From a bacterium 1xD42-87 (lineage in GTDB: Bacteria > Bacillota > Clostridia > Lachnospirales > Lachnospiraceae), in contig RAYM01000040.1 of NCBI GenBank assembly GCA_003611805.1, positions 1-64,000 on the forward strand: a stretch of 64,000 nucleotides of DNA, written 5' to 3'. Made by a program: the position numbers and the translations under genes. How positions within the stretch are numbered: position 1 is the first letter of the stretch; each line of letters opens with the position of its first letter. Of the stretch, positions 63,586 through 64,000 are shown in pieces. The notes below the pieces were generated by a model, which did no database searches, had not been told where the DNA came from, and was given only the letters and a program-made list of their open reading frames with translations.

Positions 63586-64000
63586 TTACGCTTGCCAGGC
63601 GCCGTCTAAAGTAATGACCTGTCCGGTCAGATAGGACGGCGCGTTGATGATGGAGAGCAGAAGTTCGGCAACTTCGGAGGGCTGACCAATTCGGTCGGCT
63701 GGTATTTCTGCCCGTAAAGCGGACATTTCCTCTTCCGAAAAACAGTGGTTCATGTCTGTGTCGATGACGCCGCAGGCGATGGCGTTGACCCGGATGCCGC
63801 TGGGAGCCAGTTCCTTTGCCAGCGCTTTCGTGAAGGCGTTTACGCCGCCTTTGGAGGCGGAGTATGCCACTTCCATGGAGGCGCCTGCGTTACCCCAGAC
63901 GGAGGAAATATTGATGATATGCCCGGCGTGGTGTTTTAACATCATGGGGATGGCAAGGCGGCACGTATAGAACAGCGCGTTCAGGTTGACGTTCATAAGC
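63586..64000 (-). CDS. SDR family oxidoreductase, partial
   Basis: The gene runs off the right edge; 138 C-terminal codons are visible. It has the active-site serine in IINISSVWGNAG, the YxxxK motif in VAYSASKGGVNAFTKALAKE, and the FabG-like tail PSYLTGQVITLDGAWQ. NNAG and the cofactor-binding glycine motif lie outside the window. It reads as a 3-oxoacyl-ACP reductase-like or general SDR reductase; substrate not assigned. Confidence 0.85.
   Translation of the reverse strand, partial: LMNVNLNALFYTCRLAIPMMLKHHAGHIINISSVWGNAGASMEVAYSASKGGVNAFTKALAKELAPSGIRVNAIACGVIDTDMNHCFSEEEMSALRAEIPADRIGQPSEVAELLLSIINAPSYLTGQVITLDGAWQA

Noticed and set aside
1..64000. CRISPR array
   Set aside because: No regularly spaced direct repeats with unique spacers; all repeats found are palindromes or short tandem units.

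Overview
The window looks like a chromosomal segment of an anaerobic, motile Clostridia member, most likely Lachnospiraceae. The evidence is the S10-spc-alpha gene order running on through secY, adk, map, a KOW protein, infA and rpmJ; the downstream ecfA1-ecfA2-ecfT-truA-rplM-rpsI block; a four-cysteine zinc S14; an enlarged L17; AGGAGG ribosome binding sites almost everywhere; and CsrA next to flagellin. No database search was possible, so the taxonomy is inference.

Region 1 (1-12.35 kb) is an AT-rich accessory island full of decayed genes. It holds a truncated IS66 element, a YkgJ-type cysteine-cluster protein, two Schlafen/AlbA-type ATP-binding proteins (the first frameshifted at a G run) either side of a SEC-C protein, a broken DUF1016/PDDEXK nuclease bracketed by matching palindromes, a second dead YkgJ copy, an unknown 595-aa helical protein, a broken archaeo-eukaryotic primase of the TOTE conflict-system type, and a scrap of a histidine kinase. 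It reads like a defence or mobile-gene graveyard.

Region 2 (12.39-34.5 kb) is signalling and transport: a FapA/DUF342 protein with N-terminal repeats, a response regulator/HD-GYP protein split by a frameshift, a PIN-like nuclease, a large solute-binding lipoprotein, a membrane EAL protein, a BmpA-NupOPQ-type nucleoside ABC transporter followed at 11 bp by a hybrid histidine kinase, a LacI regulator, a MATE exporter, a coiled-coil unknown, a TraX-like membrane protein and a convergent rRNA-type methyltransferase. HD-GYP and EAL proteins point to active cyclic-di-GMP turnover.

Region 3 (34.85-52.13 kb) is the ribosomal superoperon, rpsJ to rplQ, with secY, adk, map, infA and rpoA. It has a strong promoter and a long leader. 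Its intergenic gaps carry an unusual set of recurrent palindromic elements. One five-copy family keeps its inner arms constant while its outer stems change in a compensating way.

Region 4 (52.1-55.9 kb) is a flagellin module placed between rplQ and ecfA1. A small tyrosine recombinase gene, facing away from csrA, is bracketed by 26-bp inverted sites matching at 25 of 26 positions. One site lies about 55 bp upstream of csrA-hag. Inversion would turn the recombinase gene towards csrA and flagellin, so a phase switch is plausible. The flagellin leader has a GGA-loop hairpin plus a GGA-containing Shine-Dalgarno site, the layout expected for CsrA repression. A membrane-anchored M15 peptidase follows on the other strand.

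Region 5 (55.96-64 kb) holds the ECF transporter core (ecfA1, ecfA2, ecfT), truA, the rplM-rpsI operon with its own promoter, tRNA-Ala(CGC), tRNA-Val(CAC), a YitT-family protein, a second MATE exporter and a partial SDR oxidoreductase running off the right edge.
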